Source: an uncultured Acidimicrobiales bacterium
GTDB taxonomy: Bacteria > Actinomycetota > Acidimicrobiia > Acidimicrobiales > SZUA-35
NCBI GenBank assembly: GCA_937922785.1
Contig: CALAJQ010000026.1
Location: 1-64,000 of the forward strand
Length of the DNA stretch: 64,000 nt
Direction of reading: 5' to 3'
Below are positions 19,183-25,535 of this stretch, in pieces; the stretch's first letter is position 1; every line of letters starts with the position of its first letter. The notes under the pieces were generated by a model. It was not told the origin of the DNA. It worked only from the letters and a program-made list of their open reading frames with translations, and searched no databases. Both the position numbers and the translations under genes were made by a program.

Positions 19183-20181
19183 TCAGAACTGGGACAGGAA
19201 ACGGACGTCGTTGGTGAACAGTTCACGTAGGTCATCTACGCCGAACTTAAGGAGAGCCAATCTGTCGATGCCAAAGCCAAAGGCGAAACCGCTGTACTCC
19301 TCGGGGTCAATTCCCCCAGAGCGCAACACGTGAGGATGCACTACGCCGCAGCCGCCGAGCTCAAGCCAGGATCCGTCGGGCCGTTGGATATCGAATTCGG
19401 CCGATGGTTCGGTGAATGGGAAATGGTTAGGCCGCAACCGTGAGCTGAAACCCTCGCCGAAGTAGGCCGTGGTGAAAGCTTCGATTGTTCCAGCTAGATG
19501 TGCCAGGCCAATTCCCTTGTCAACAACCAGGCCCTCGATCTGATGGAACACTGGCATATGGGTGGCATCGGCGGTGTCACGACGGAATACACGGCCCGGA
19601 GCAACGATATAGATTGGCGGCTTTTGATCCAGCATCGTACGAATCTGGACGGGGCTGGTATGGGTGCGCAGCACGGTTTGGCCCGGCTCGCCGTGGTTCA
19701 CATAAATCGTGTCGAACCCATCGCGCGCGGGATGTTCGGGCGGAAGGTTCAGTGCGTCGAAGTTGTACCAGTCGGTCTCGACCTCGGGGCCCTCAGCAAC
19801 CCGGAAGCCCATCCCGACAAAAACATCCTCTAGCTCTTCCCAGGCCTGGGCCACGATGTGGGCGTGACCAACCGAAGTGCCCGACGGAATCTCAGTGAGG
19901 TCCATTGTCTCGGTTGCCAGCTGGGCGTCAAGCTCTGCTCTGGCCATGGACTGTTCGGCTTCAGCGAGCGCAGCCTCCACAGTTTTGCGTGCGGTGTTCA
20001 GCGCCTGACCCGCCGCTTTGCGATCTTCGGGGGCAAGGTTGCCGAGCTCACTTTTGGCCTTGGTTAGTGGCGCTTGTTTACCAAGGTGCGCTGCGTGAAT
20101 GGCCTTTAGTTCGACCGTGGAGGCCGCCGCGCCAATGGCGGCGATGGCGGCAGAAACCATAGATTCGTGGGCAGAAGTCAT
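19183..20181 (-). CDS. pheS: Phenylalanyl-tRNA synthetase alpha subunit
   Basis: 332 residues. The N-terminal coiled coil (about 10-85) contacts tRNA. The class II catalytic core shows motif 2 (GRVFRRDTADATHMPVFHQIEG) and motif 3 (GFAFGFGIDRLALLKFGVDDLR). The ATG at 20181 is preferred to the TTG at 20190, because a -10-like TAAGTT lies 8 bases upstream. No T-box or Phe-rich leader peptide was found before it. Confidence 0.96.
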   Translation of the reverse strand: MTSAHESMVSAAIAAIGAAASTVELKAIHAAHLGKQAPLTKAKSELGNLAPEDRKAAGQALNTARKTVEAALAEAEQSMARAELDAQLATETMDLTEIPSGTSVGHAHIVAQAWEELEDVFVGMGFRVAEGPEVETDWYNFDALNLPPEHPARDGFDTIYVNHGEPGQTVLRTHTSPVQIRTMLDQKPPIYIVAPGRVFRRDTADATHMPVFHQIEGLVVDKGIGLAHLAGTIEAFTTAYFGEGFSSRLRPNHFPFTEPSAEFDIQRPDGSWLELGGCGVVHPHVLRSGGIDPEEYSGFAFGFGIDRLALLKFGVDDLRELFTNDVRFLSQF

Positions 20182-20189
20182 CGCAGGCA

Positions 20190-20217
20190 AACTTAGGCCC
20201 TACAGAGCCAATGTCCA
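20190..20217 (-). promoter_or_regulatory. pheST promoter
   Basis: Minus strand -35 TGGACA (20212-20217), 16-base spacer, -10 TAAGTT (20190-20195), 8 bases to the ATG. A near-leaderless transcript is predicted. Confidence 0.45.
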
Positions 20218-20355
20218 CACATTTAATGCAACTGCCAAACGCCGGCCAAGCGCCGAAAGAAGGGCCAAAAGTCTTAGCCCGGTTCGACAATCACCCATAA
20301 CGGTTAATCGCTAGTCGCTATGCGGGCCATCAGGAGGTCGCATACACTCTGTTTG

Positions 20356-20381
20356 TTGCAAGTTATTGGTTTATTGCAAGT
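20356..20381 (+). repeat. Direct repeat TTGCAAGT upstream of the secreted phosphodiesterase
   Basis: TTGCAAGT occurs at 20356-20363 and again at 20374-20381, 18 bp apart, on the same helix face within roughly two turns. It could be a binding site for an activator or part of a promoter. The rest of the 258-bp divergent spacer (20182-20439) holds the pheS promoter, and no other gene is seen. Confidence 0.3.
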
Positions 20382-20439
20382 GTCTGGTGGCAATAGTGCG
20401 GGAACCAGAGCATTCACCGCAGGCGGAAGTACGGCGATC

Positions 20440-22032
20440 ATGAAATCACTCAAACGGCTATTTGTACCCTTCATCGCACTTAGCGCCATGGCTGCGCTTG
20501 CGACCTCAGCCCCGGTGTCGGCCCAAGAGGCGCCCATTGCTCCTGCTAGTTGTTCAATGGTACGCACCGGCAGCACAATCGACCTCAACTGGACACCAGC
20601 CGCCAACGACAACGCAGAACGCTACGTCCTACGCCGCTCACGCAACTCAGGCACCACCTACTGGGCCGGAATAGCCCTACCCCCAGCAACCACCTTCACC
20701 CAATCCGGCCTCTCCACCAGCAGCACCTATGAATACTGGGTAGAAACCAAATCACCAGCCGGTACCTTCAGCAACCGCACCGAATGTGAGTCGAACACTC
20801 CGCCACCGGCAGCCCCTGTGGCCCCGACGGCCTGCACCGCGGTCCGGACCGGAAACACCATTCAGCTCGACTGGACGCGAGCAGCCAATGACAATGCTGA
20901 ACGATTTGTTCTGCGCCGCTCACGGAATGGAGGCACTACCTACTGGGCCGGAATAGCCCTACCCCCAGCAACCACCTTCACCCAATCCGGCCTCTCCACC
21001 AGCAGCACCTATGAATACTGGGTAGAAACCAAATCACCCCAAGAAGCATTTAGCAGCCGGACCGAATGCCTCACTGGTGGACAGCCAGTTAATCCTGTTC
21101 AGAAAGTCATCCACATAAGCATTGACGGCTTGCGGCCCGATCACGTGACCCAGGCTTTGACTCCAAACCTTGTCAGCATGATCGGCCAGGGCGCTTCCAC
21201 CATGAATGCCCGCTCTGACTACAGCCTCACGGTCACTTTGCCGAACCACACCGGCCAGTTGACGGGCCGTCGAGCGCTTGGACCTGACGGTTTCAACATT
21301 GCCTTTAACACAGACAACGGGTCCACTGTTCATTCCAACGCTGGCTTCTACGTCGAGTCTTCGTTCAGCGTTGCCCACGACAACGGGCTTGAGACCTTCG
21401 CCCTAGTAGGCAAAGACAAGTTCGATCTTTTGGACCGAAGCTGGGATGCAACCAACGGTGCAGCCGACACCACTGGCGCAGACAACGGAACCGACAAGAT
21501 TGACAGCTACGTGTACCTGTCTGCCATCGAGGGCCAAAGGATGGTCATCACCAACGAGCTAGCGAACGGATCAGCGGACTATCTGTTCTGGCATATCCCA
21601 ACACCAGACGCATTTGGTCATCCGCACGGCTGGGGATCTAACCCCTACCAAGACGCAGTCACCCGGGCCGATACCGCAATCGGTGAACTGCTTGCAACGA
21701 TTGCCGCTGACCCAGCGCTGGCTAGCTCGACTGCAATCATTGTGACCGCAGACCACGGGGGCACAAGTATCGGGCCAGAAGCTCACGCTGACCACACTCT
21801 TGGTTTGAACTACACCATTCCGTTCATCGTCAACGGCCCTGGAGTAGCAGTCGGTGACCTTTACGCACTGAACGCCGGCGTCCGTCTTGACCCCGGAGTT
21901 GGGCGTCCAGATGAAGACGGCATTCAACCAATAAGGGGCTCAGAGGCCGGCAACCTTGCCTTGCAGCTTCTGGGACTTAACCCCATCCCAGGGTCCCGCT
22001 ACAACGCACTGCACGATCTGAACCTTTCTTAG
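20440..22032 (+). CDS. Secreted alkaline-phosphatase-family phosphodiesterase with two FN3-like repeats
   Basis: 530 residues. A Sec signal peptide (about 1-29: KSLKRLF, hydrophobic core, cleavage near SAQEAP) is followed by two ~90-residue FN3-like repeats and a type I phosphodiesterase/nucleotide pyrophosphatase domain (about 225-530). The metal and nucleophile motifs are visible: ISIDGLRPD, TVTLPNHTG (Thr nucleophile), PDAFGHPHG and TADHGG. It probably cleaves nucleotide or phosphodiester substrates outside the cell. The ATG at 20440 gives the signal peptide; the longer frame to 20320 does not. The two FN3 repeats share 101 identical bases. Confidence 0.85.
   Translation: MKSLKRLFVPFIALSAMAALATSAPVSAQEAPIAPASCSMVRTGSTIDLNWTPAANDNAERYVLRRSRNSGTTYWAGIALPPATTFTQSGLSTSSTYEYWVETKSPAGTFSNRTECESNTPPPAAPVAPTACTAVRTGNTIQLDWTRAANDNAERFVLRRSRNGGTTYWAGIALPPATTFTQSGLSTSSTYEYWVETKSPQEAFSSRTECLTGGQPVNPVQKVIHISIDGLRPDHVTQALTPNLVSMIGQGASTMNARSDYSLTVTLPNHTGQLTGRRALGPDGFNIAFNTDNGSTVHSNAGFYVESSFSVAHDNGLETFALVGKDKFDLLDRSWDATNGAADTTGADNGTDKIDSYVYLSAIEGQRMVITNELANGSADYLFWHIPTPDAFGHPHGWGSNPYQDAVTRADTAIGELLATIAADPALASSTAIIVTADHGGTSIGPEAHADHTLGLNYTIPFIVNGPGVAVGDLYALNAGVRLDPGVGRPDEDGIQPIRGSEAGNLALQLLGLNPIPGSRYNALHDLNLS
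20656..20756 (+). repeat. 101-bp perfect direct repeat, copy 1
   Basis: Identical base for base to 20938-21038, an offset of 282 bp or 94 codons, in frame. It encodes the second half of the first FN3-like domain. The flanks of the two domains differ at many synonymous sites, so the identical core points to recent duplication or gene conversion. Confidence 0.9.
20938..21038 (+). repeat. 101-bp perfect direct repeat, copy 2
   Basis: Second copy of the repeat at 20656-20756, inside the second FN3-like domain of the same gene. Confidence 0.9.
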
Positions 22033-22053
22033 CGGCGCATCGCATGTGGTGAT

Positions 22054-22776
22054 GTGGTCCAAGATGTACTAATGCCAGGCCATCGTGTTTTTGCCAGAGT
22101 CCGTCTCGCTCCGGACCGCCAGACGACCCTCCCAGTACCTGCTCCTCCGATAGAGCCCGGAAACCGGGGCTTCTACTATCGTTTCGAATCGCTGGACGCC
22201 GATGATCCAAAGCCGATTGAGCTCAGGGCCGTTGTCGAATCAACGGAAGAAACAGCTTCCAATGATTACCTCGTTAACATCTGGTTTTGGGCAGACAAAG
22301 CCCGGCGTTACGCGACCAAGGGCGCAACATTCGGGATCTCATACGGCGGAATAATCGGTGAAGGCGAAGTACTTCTAGAGATCGGACTGGCTGATCAGAC
22401 GGGGTCGTCTTCAGTCGAATTTAGCTTGACGGCTAGACAACGACAGGTGATGAGAGCAGGGCTGCTTGAGTGGGGCGGTCCAAGCAATTGCACGAGCGCG
22501 ATGGCCCGGGCGATGGGGTTCAAGTCCGTAGAGACGCTCTTCGAACAGTCCGATCGCCTTCGCGAGCGACTTCGGCACAGCGAACCTCTCAGCGAGGCCG
22601 ATTGGGCCAGATCTCTCTTGGCGACAGAGATCTGCTTTGCCTCCAGTCTCGGTTCTAGGGACGATTGGCAAGTCACAACCGGGTTTAGCGATGTAGACAC
22701 AATCGAGCTCTTACGAGAGTTGCAGCGCCGTCTAGCCTCAGCCACGGCAAAGCTCAGGGCCGGCGAACTCTTCTAG
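22054..22776 (+). CDS. Unknown protein with a possible helix-turn-helix segment
   Basis: Up to 240 residues. No family recognised. The N-terminal half looks beta-rich (repeated FYYRF, VNIWFW, FGISYGG segments). The middle contains LTARQRQVMRAGLLEW followed by SAMARAMGF, which resembles the helices of a LuxR- or winged-type DNA-binding motif. The C-terminus is helical. The start is uncertain: GTG 22054 or ATG 22072; neither has a clear ribosome site. It lies 21 bp after the phosphodiesterase on the same strand and may share its transcript. Confidence 0.6.
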   Translation: MVQDVLMPGHRVFARVRLAPDRQTTLPVPAPPIEPGNRGFYYRFESLDADDPKPIELRAVVESTEETASNDYLVNIWFWADKARRYATKGATFGISYGGIIGEGEVLLEIGLADQTGSSSVEFSLTARQRQVMRAGLLEWGGPSNCTSAMARAMGFKSVETLFEQSDRLRERLRHSEPLSEADWARSLLATEICFASSLGSRDDWQVTTGFSDVDTIELLRELQRRLASATAKLRAGELF

Positions 22777-22786
22777 AGAAGAGTGA

Positions 22787-23584
22787 TTAGGAAGGCGGAG
22801 ACAGTCGAATCTGACGTAGGGCCTCGAAACAGAGAATTGCCCCAGTGGCAGCGACGTTCAGCGATTCTGTTGGTCCTGCCAACGGAATCGTGATTGGATG
22901 GTCGACCAATTGGGCGATCTCTTCTGAGAGCCCGTGGGCTTCATTACCGAGGACGATCGCAGCAGTTGTTAGATCTACTTGGTCATAGCTTTGGGCTGAA
23001 GAGTCAACCAATGCCCCAGCCAGGATTCGGCCCTGGCTCTTTAGTTCTTCGAACAGACCGGTCGTGTCGGGCGCTTTGACGATTGGGAGGCGAAAGGCTG
23101 CCCCGGCGCTGGCGCGAATGACCTTGGGGTTAGTTGGGTCAACCGAGGTTCCAGCCAATATCAACCCCGCCATCCCCGACGCCTCCGCAGTACGCATCAG
23201 CGTGCCAGCGTTGCCGGGGTCTCGAACATCTTCAAGAACTAGTACCGGTTTGTCAGAGGCGAGATCCTCCAGCGTGTGCTCAACTGCCTCAACCACTGCG
23301 GCGATTGGTCGCGGGGCTTGGGTGTTTAGTATCGAGGCGAGCGCACCGTCAGCCACAACATGAACCGGAACCCGTAGAGCTGAAGCCTCTGCGGTGACCA
23401 ACGCCACCGAGTCGGCTTCGGCGTAGATGTCCAGCACCGCCCGGTTGCTTGCCAGTGCCTCAGCAACCAGAACCGGGCCCTCTGCCACTACGACAGAGTC
23501 CTGGGCGCGAACGTCGCCTCGGTTGACGAGGCGACGAAGGTGTTTAAGTTTTGGGTTCTTCGCGCTCAACGGCTCAGAAGCCAC
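22787..23584 (-). CDS. SpoU/TrmH-type RNA 2'-O-methyltransferase
   Basis: 265 residues. The N-terminal substrate-binding domain (about 1-90) precedes a SPOUT knot domain with the three motifs NAGTLMRTAEASG, IVLGNEAHGLSEE and IPLAGPTESLNVAATGAI. SAM-dependent and probably acting on 23S rRNA, as for the tsnR-like gene that follows rplT in other actinobacteria. The GTG start at 23584 lies 16 bp after the rplT stop, so it is likely the last gene of the infC-rpmI-rplT transcript. Confidence 0.88.
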   Translation of the reverse strand: MASEPLSAKNPKLKHLRRLVNRGDVRAQDSVVVAEGPVLVAEALASNRAVLDIYAEADSVALVTAEASALRVPVHVVADGALASILNTQAPRPIAAVVEAVEHTLEDLASDKPVLVLEDVRDPGNAGTLMRTAEASGMAGLILAGTSVDPTNPKVIRASAGAAFRLPIVKAPDTTGLFEELKSQGRILAGALVDSSAQSYDQVDLTTAAIVLGNEAHGLSEEIAQLVDHPITIPLAGPTESLNVAATGAILCFEALRQIRLSPPS

Positions 23585-23600
23585 TAAACGCTCAGATCAG

Positions 23601-23975
23601 CTAAGCGTTTACTGAAGCGTCTGCTGCAGCAGAACTTGCAACTTCAACAAGCTTTGCAAACGCGGCAGCGTCGTTCACTGCGATGTCGGCAAGGTTCTTG
23701 CGATCGATCTCAATGCCGGCGGCGCCAAGGCCAAACATGAACTTGGAATACGTTGTTCCGTTGAGACGGCATGCTGCGTTGATTCGCTGGATCCATAGCT
23801 TGCGGAACTCACCCTTGCGGGCCCGACGGTCACGGTAGGCGTAGTTGCCTGAGTGCATGACCTGCTCGTTAGCAGCCCGAACCGAACGGCTCTTGTTGCC
23901 GTAGTAGCCCTTTGCCTTATTAAGTGTACTGCGGCGGCGCTTCTTGGAATGTACTGAGCGCTTTACTCTTGCCAT
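23601..23975 (-). CDS. rplT: Ribosomal protein bL20
   Basis: 124 residues, basic. The classic start is [21 protein letters not shown] split by the usual [11 protein letters not shown] segment, with the C-terminal [10 protein letters not shown] motif. It binds 23S rRNA early in 50S assembly. It lies 93 bp downstream of rpmI. Confidence 0.97.
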   Translation of the reverse strand: MARVKRSVHSKKRRRSTLNKAKGYYGNKSRSVRAANEQVMHSGNYAYRDRRARKGEFRKLWIQRINAACRLNGTTYSKFMFGLGAAGIEIDRKNLADIAVNDAAAFAKLVEVASSAAADASVNA

Positions 23976-24068
23976 TGGTTGCTTCTTTTCTCTACTGGAT
24001 TCGCGATTTGAGTATCGCTACTTGGGATTCGTACTTACAACAACTGGTGCTAGGAGCCGAAACAGCTA

Positions 24069-24254
24069 CTAGCTAGAAAGCATCTCTTTGATTGTGCCTT
24101 CATCTGCTTCAGATACCAGGTGTGGACCGCTCAGACGACGCTTGCGACGGCTGCTCATCTTCGAGTTGAAGTGGTTCAGGTTCTTGGAACGACGGCGTAC
24201 CTTGCCGCTTCCAGTTACCTTAAAACGCTTCTTTGCGCCCTTGTGAGTTTTCAT
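24069..24254 (-). CDS. rpmI: Ribosomal protein bL35
   Basis: 61 residues. Family start MKTHKGAKKRFKVTGSGKV followed by the RRRSKNLNHF basic patch. The ATG at 24254 is used; the longer frame to 24317 adds infC-derived residues that do not belong. The gap to the infC stop is 16 bp. A GTGGG sequence stands before the ATG as a poor ribosome site, so coupling with infC is plausible. Confidence 0.96.
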   Translation of the reverse strand: MKTHKGAKKRFKVTGSGKVRRRSKNLNHFNSKMSSRRKRRLSGPHLVSEADEGTIKEMLSS

Positions 24255-24270
24255 TTTGTTACCCACGGCG

Positions 24271-24957
24271 TTACTCCTCGGGTGGTAGTTCAGTTGCGGC
24301 GGCCGGAGCCTCTGCAACAGGTTCAGTTGGTGGTATTTCGTCTGGTGTTTGCTGTTCTTCGGAAACTTCAGGAGCTTCGGCGGCAGCTGCTTCTGCTGCC
24401 AGCGCCAACTTCTCCTCCCGCTTCTTCTTCTTGATTTTCTTTGAGTCAGGACCCAAAAGCATTGTCATGTTACGGCCGTCAAGGCGGGGGTAGGTCTCTA
24501 CCCGAGCAATGTCGTCTGTAGCTGCTGCGATGTCATCAAGTATCTTGCGACCCAATTGAGGGTGAGTTACCTCACGGCCCCTAAACATGATGGTGATTTT
24601 GACTTTGTGGCCATCTTCTACGAAGCCATAGACCTTGCGAGTCTTAGTGTCGAAATCTCCACCCGAGATCTTGGGTCGATACTTCATTTCTTTAACTACG
24701 ACCTGGTTTGCCTTCTTACGAGATTCTTTCGCACGTTGGGCAGCCTCATACTTGTACTTGCCGTAGTCCATAATCTTGCAAACCGGAGGGTTGGCCTGTT
24801 CAGCCACCTCCACAAGGTCTAGGTCTAAGGCTCGGGCTAGGTTCAGCGCTTCGGGAAGCGTTTTGATTCCTAGCTGTTCGCCAGTATTTGATATGAGTCT
24901 GACTTCACGAGCTCGGATGCGATCGTTGATCCGAGGTTCGGCGGGGTTAGCAGCTAT
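24271..24957 (-). CDS. infC: Translation initiation factor IF-3, non-standard start codon
   Basis: About 228 residues. The IF-3 N-domain begins with RINDRIRAREVRLIS (codons from about 24930 leftward), runs through LDLVEVAEQANPPVCKIMDYGKYKYE, then the C-domain and a ~45-residue Ala/Glu/Pro-rich tail. A GTG at 24813 would delete most of the N-domain. The frame has an in-frame TGA at 24964-24966, and between it and the N-domain the best non-standard start is ATA at 24955-24957 (start ATAGCTGCTAACCCC); no ATG, GTG, TTG or CTG occurs. ATA overlaps the TAG stop of a 6-codon leader ORF. Start inferred; an indel in the sequence is the alternative. Confidence 0.85.
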   Translation of the reverse strand: MAANPAEPRINDRIRAREVRLISNTGEQLGIKTLPEALNLARALDLDLVEVAEQANPPVCKIMDYGKYKYEAAQRAKESRKKANQVVVKEMKYRPKISGGDFDTKTRKVYGFVEDGHKVKITIMFRGREVTHPQLGRKILDDIAAATDDIARVETYPRLDGRNMTMLLGPDSKKIKKKKREEKLALAAEAAAAEAPEVSEEQQTPDEIPPTEPVAEAPAAATELPPEE

Positions 24958-24974
24958 GGCCGGTCACTATTCAT
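24954..24974 (-). CDS. Six-codon leader ORF before infC
   Basis: ATG at 24972-24974 encodes MNSDRP and stops at TAG 24954-24956. A perfect AGGAGG (24986-24991) lies 11 bases upstream, the only strong ribosome site in this leader. The TAG overlaps the inferred infC ATA start as ATAG. It may be a coupling device or, if one base is missing or extra here, the true N-terminus of IF-3. Confidence 0.5.
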   Translation of the reverse strand: MNSDRP

Positions 24975-25021
24975 GCAGGCGCAATCCTCCTGGGCGCGGG
25001 ATACTTGAGTACAAGCTTGAA

Positions 25022-25030
25022 ATGATAGCA
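25022..25030 (-). promoter_or_regulatory. infC operon extended -10 promoter
   Basis: Minus strand TGCTATCAT is an extended -10 (TGn plus TATCAT). No -35 is evident. It would give a leader of about 40 bases to the leader-ORF ATG. Confidence 0.45.
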
Positions 25031-25054
25031 GCGAGAAGGGCTTAAAGCTGTCGC

Positions 25055-25060
25055 TAAGCT
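25055..25060 (+). promoter_or_regulatory. -10 of the DUF1844 gene
   Basis: TAAGCT, then 6 bases, then the ATG at 25067. A leaderless transcript is predicted. Confidence 0.4.
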
Positions 25061-25066
25061 AACTGA

Positions 25067-25510
25067 ATGAGTTTGTGGACACCAGACGGTGAAGTACCAG
25101 TAGAGCGAAACCCAGCTGAAAACTCGGCCGAACCTTCCCAGGAAGCTCCCATAGCCGGCAACGGTGGCCCAGATGCTGAGGTTGATGAAGAACAAGCACG
25201 ACAAATGGCCCAGGCAATGGCTGAGAGCCGAAAGCAGATCCTTGAAACCGGCGTTGGCACATTGTTAGCCAATCACGCCATGGGAATGTATGAACTCGCT
25301 GCCATACACCTCACCGCTGATGAGCCCGACTTTGCCGAGACTCGCCTCGCGATCGATGCCCTCAAACTTTTTGTAGAGGGCCTAGCCGGCAAGCTCGGCG
25401 AGGTTGAAGAGACTCTTACCGAAGCACTCCACCAGATTCAGCTTGGTTACGTGCAACGATTCAACGATGCCAAGAACGCCGCCGCTGCAGAAGGTGCGCC
25501 GCCTAGCTAG
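25067..25510 (+). CDS. DUF1844 family protein
   Basis: 147 residues. An acidic disordered N-terminus (1-45) precedes the DUF1844 helical region (ANHAMGMYELAAIHL...ARLAIDALKLFVEGLAGKL in outline), ending EGAPPS. The function of the family is unknown. It is found next to infC in several actinobacteria. The 3' end is part of a 24-bp tandem duplication that copies the stop codon region. Confidence 0.85.
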   Translation: MSLWTPDGEVPVERNPAENSAEPSQEAPIAGNGGPDAEVDEEQARQMAQAMAESRKQILETGVGTLLANHAMGMYELAAIHLTADEPDFAETRLAIDALKLFVEGLAGKLGEVEETLTEALHQIQLGYVQRFNDAKNAAAAEGAPPS

Positions 25511-25535
25511 ACAGAAGGTGCTCCCCCTAGCTAAA
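25488..25535. repeat. 24-bp tandem duplication across a stop codon
   Basis: Units 25488-25511 and 25512-25535 differ at only 3 of 24 positions. The first contains the end and TAG of the DUF1844 gene. The second contains the last bases and stop of the convergent GGDEF-EAL gene, so both gene ends lie in the duplication. Confidence 0.85.

Noticed and set aside
19133-19235. Extended N-terminus for pheT
   Set aside because: It overlaps pheS out of frame and lacks family similarity; the ATG at 19133 gives the standard MKILLSWL start.
20182-20439. T-box or Phe leader peptide before pheST
   Set aside because: The promoter appears to lie 8 bases before the start, and no T-box sequence or Phe codon run was seen.
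24271-24813. infC starting at GTG 24813
   Set aside because: It would remove most of the IF-3 N-domain, which is clearly encoded upstream.
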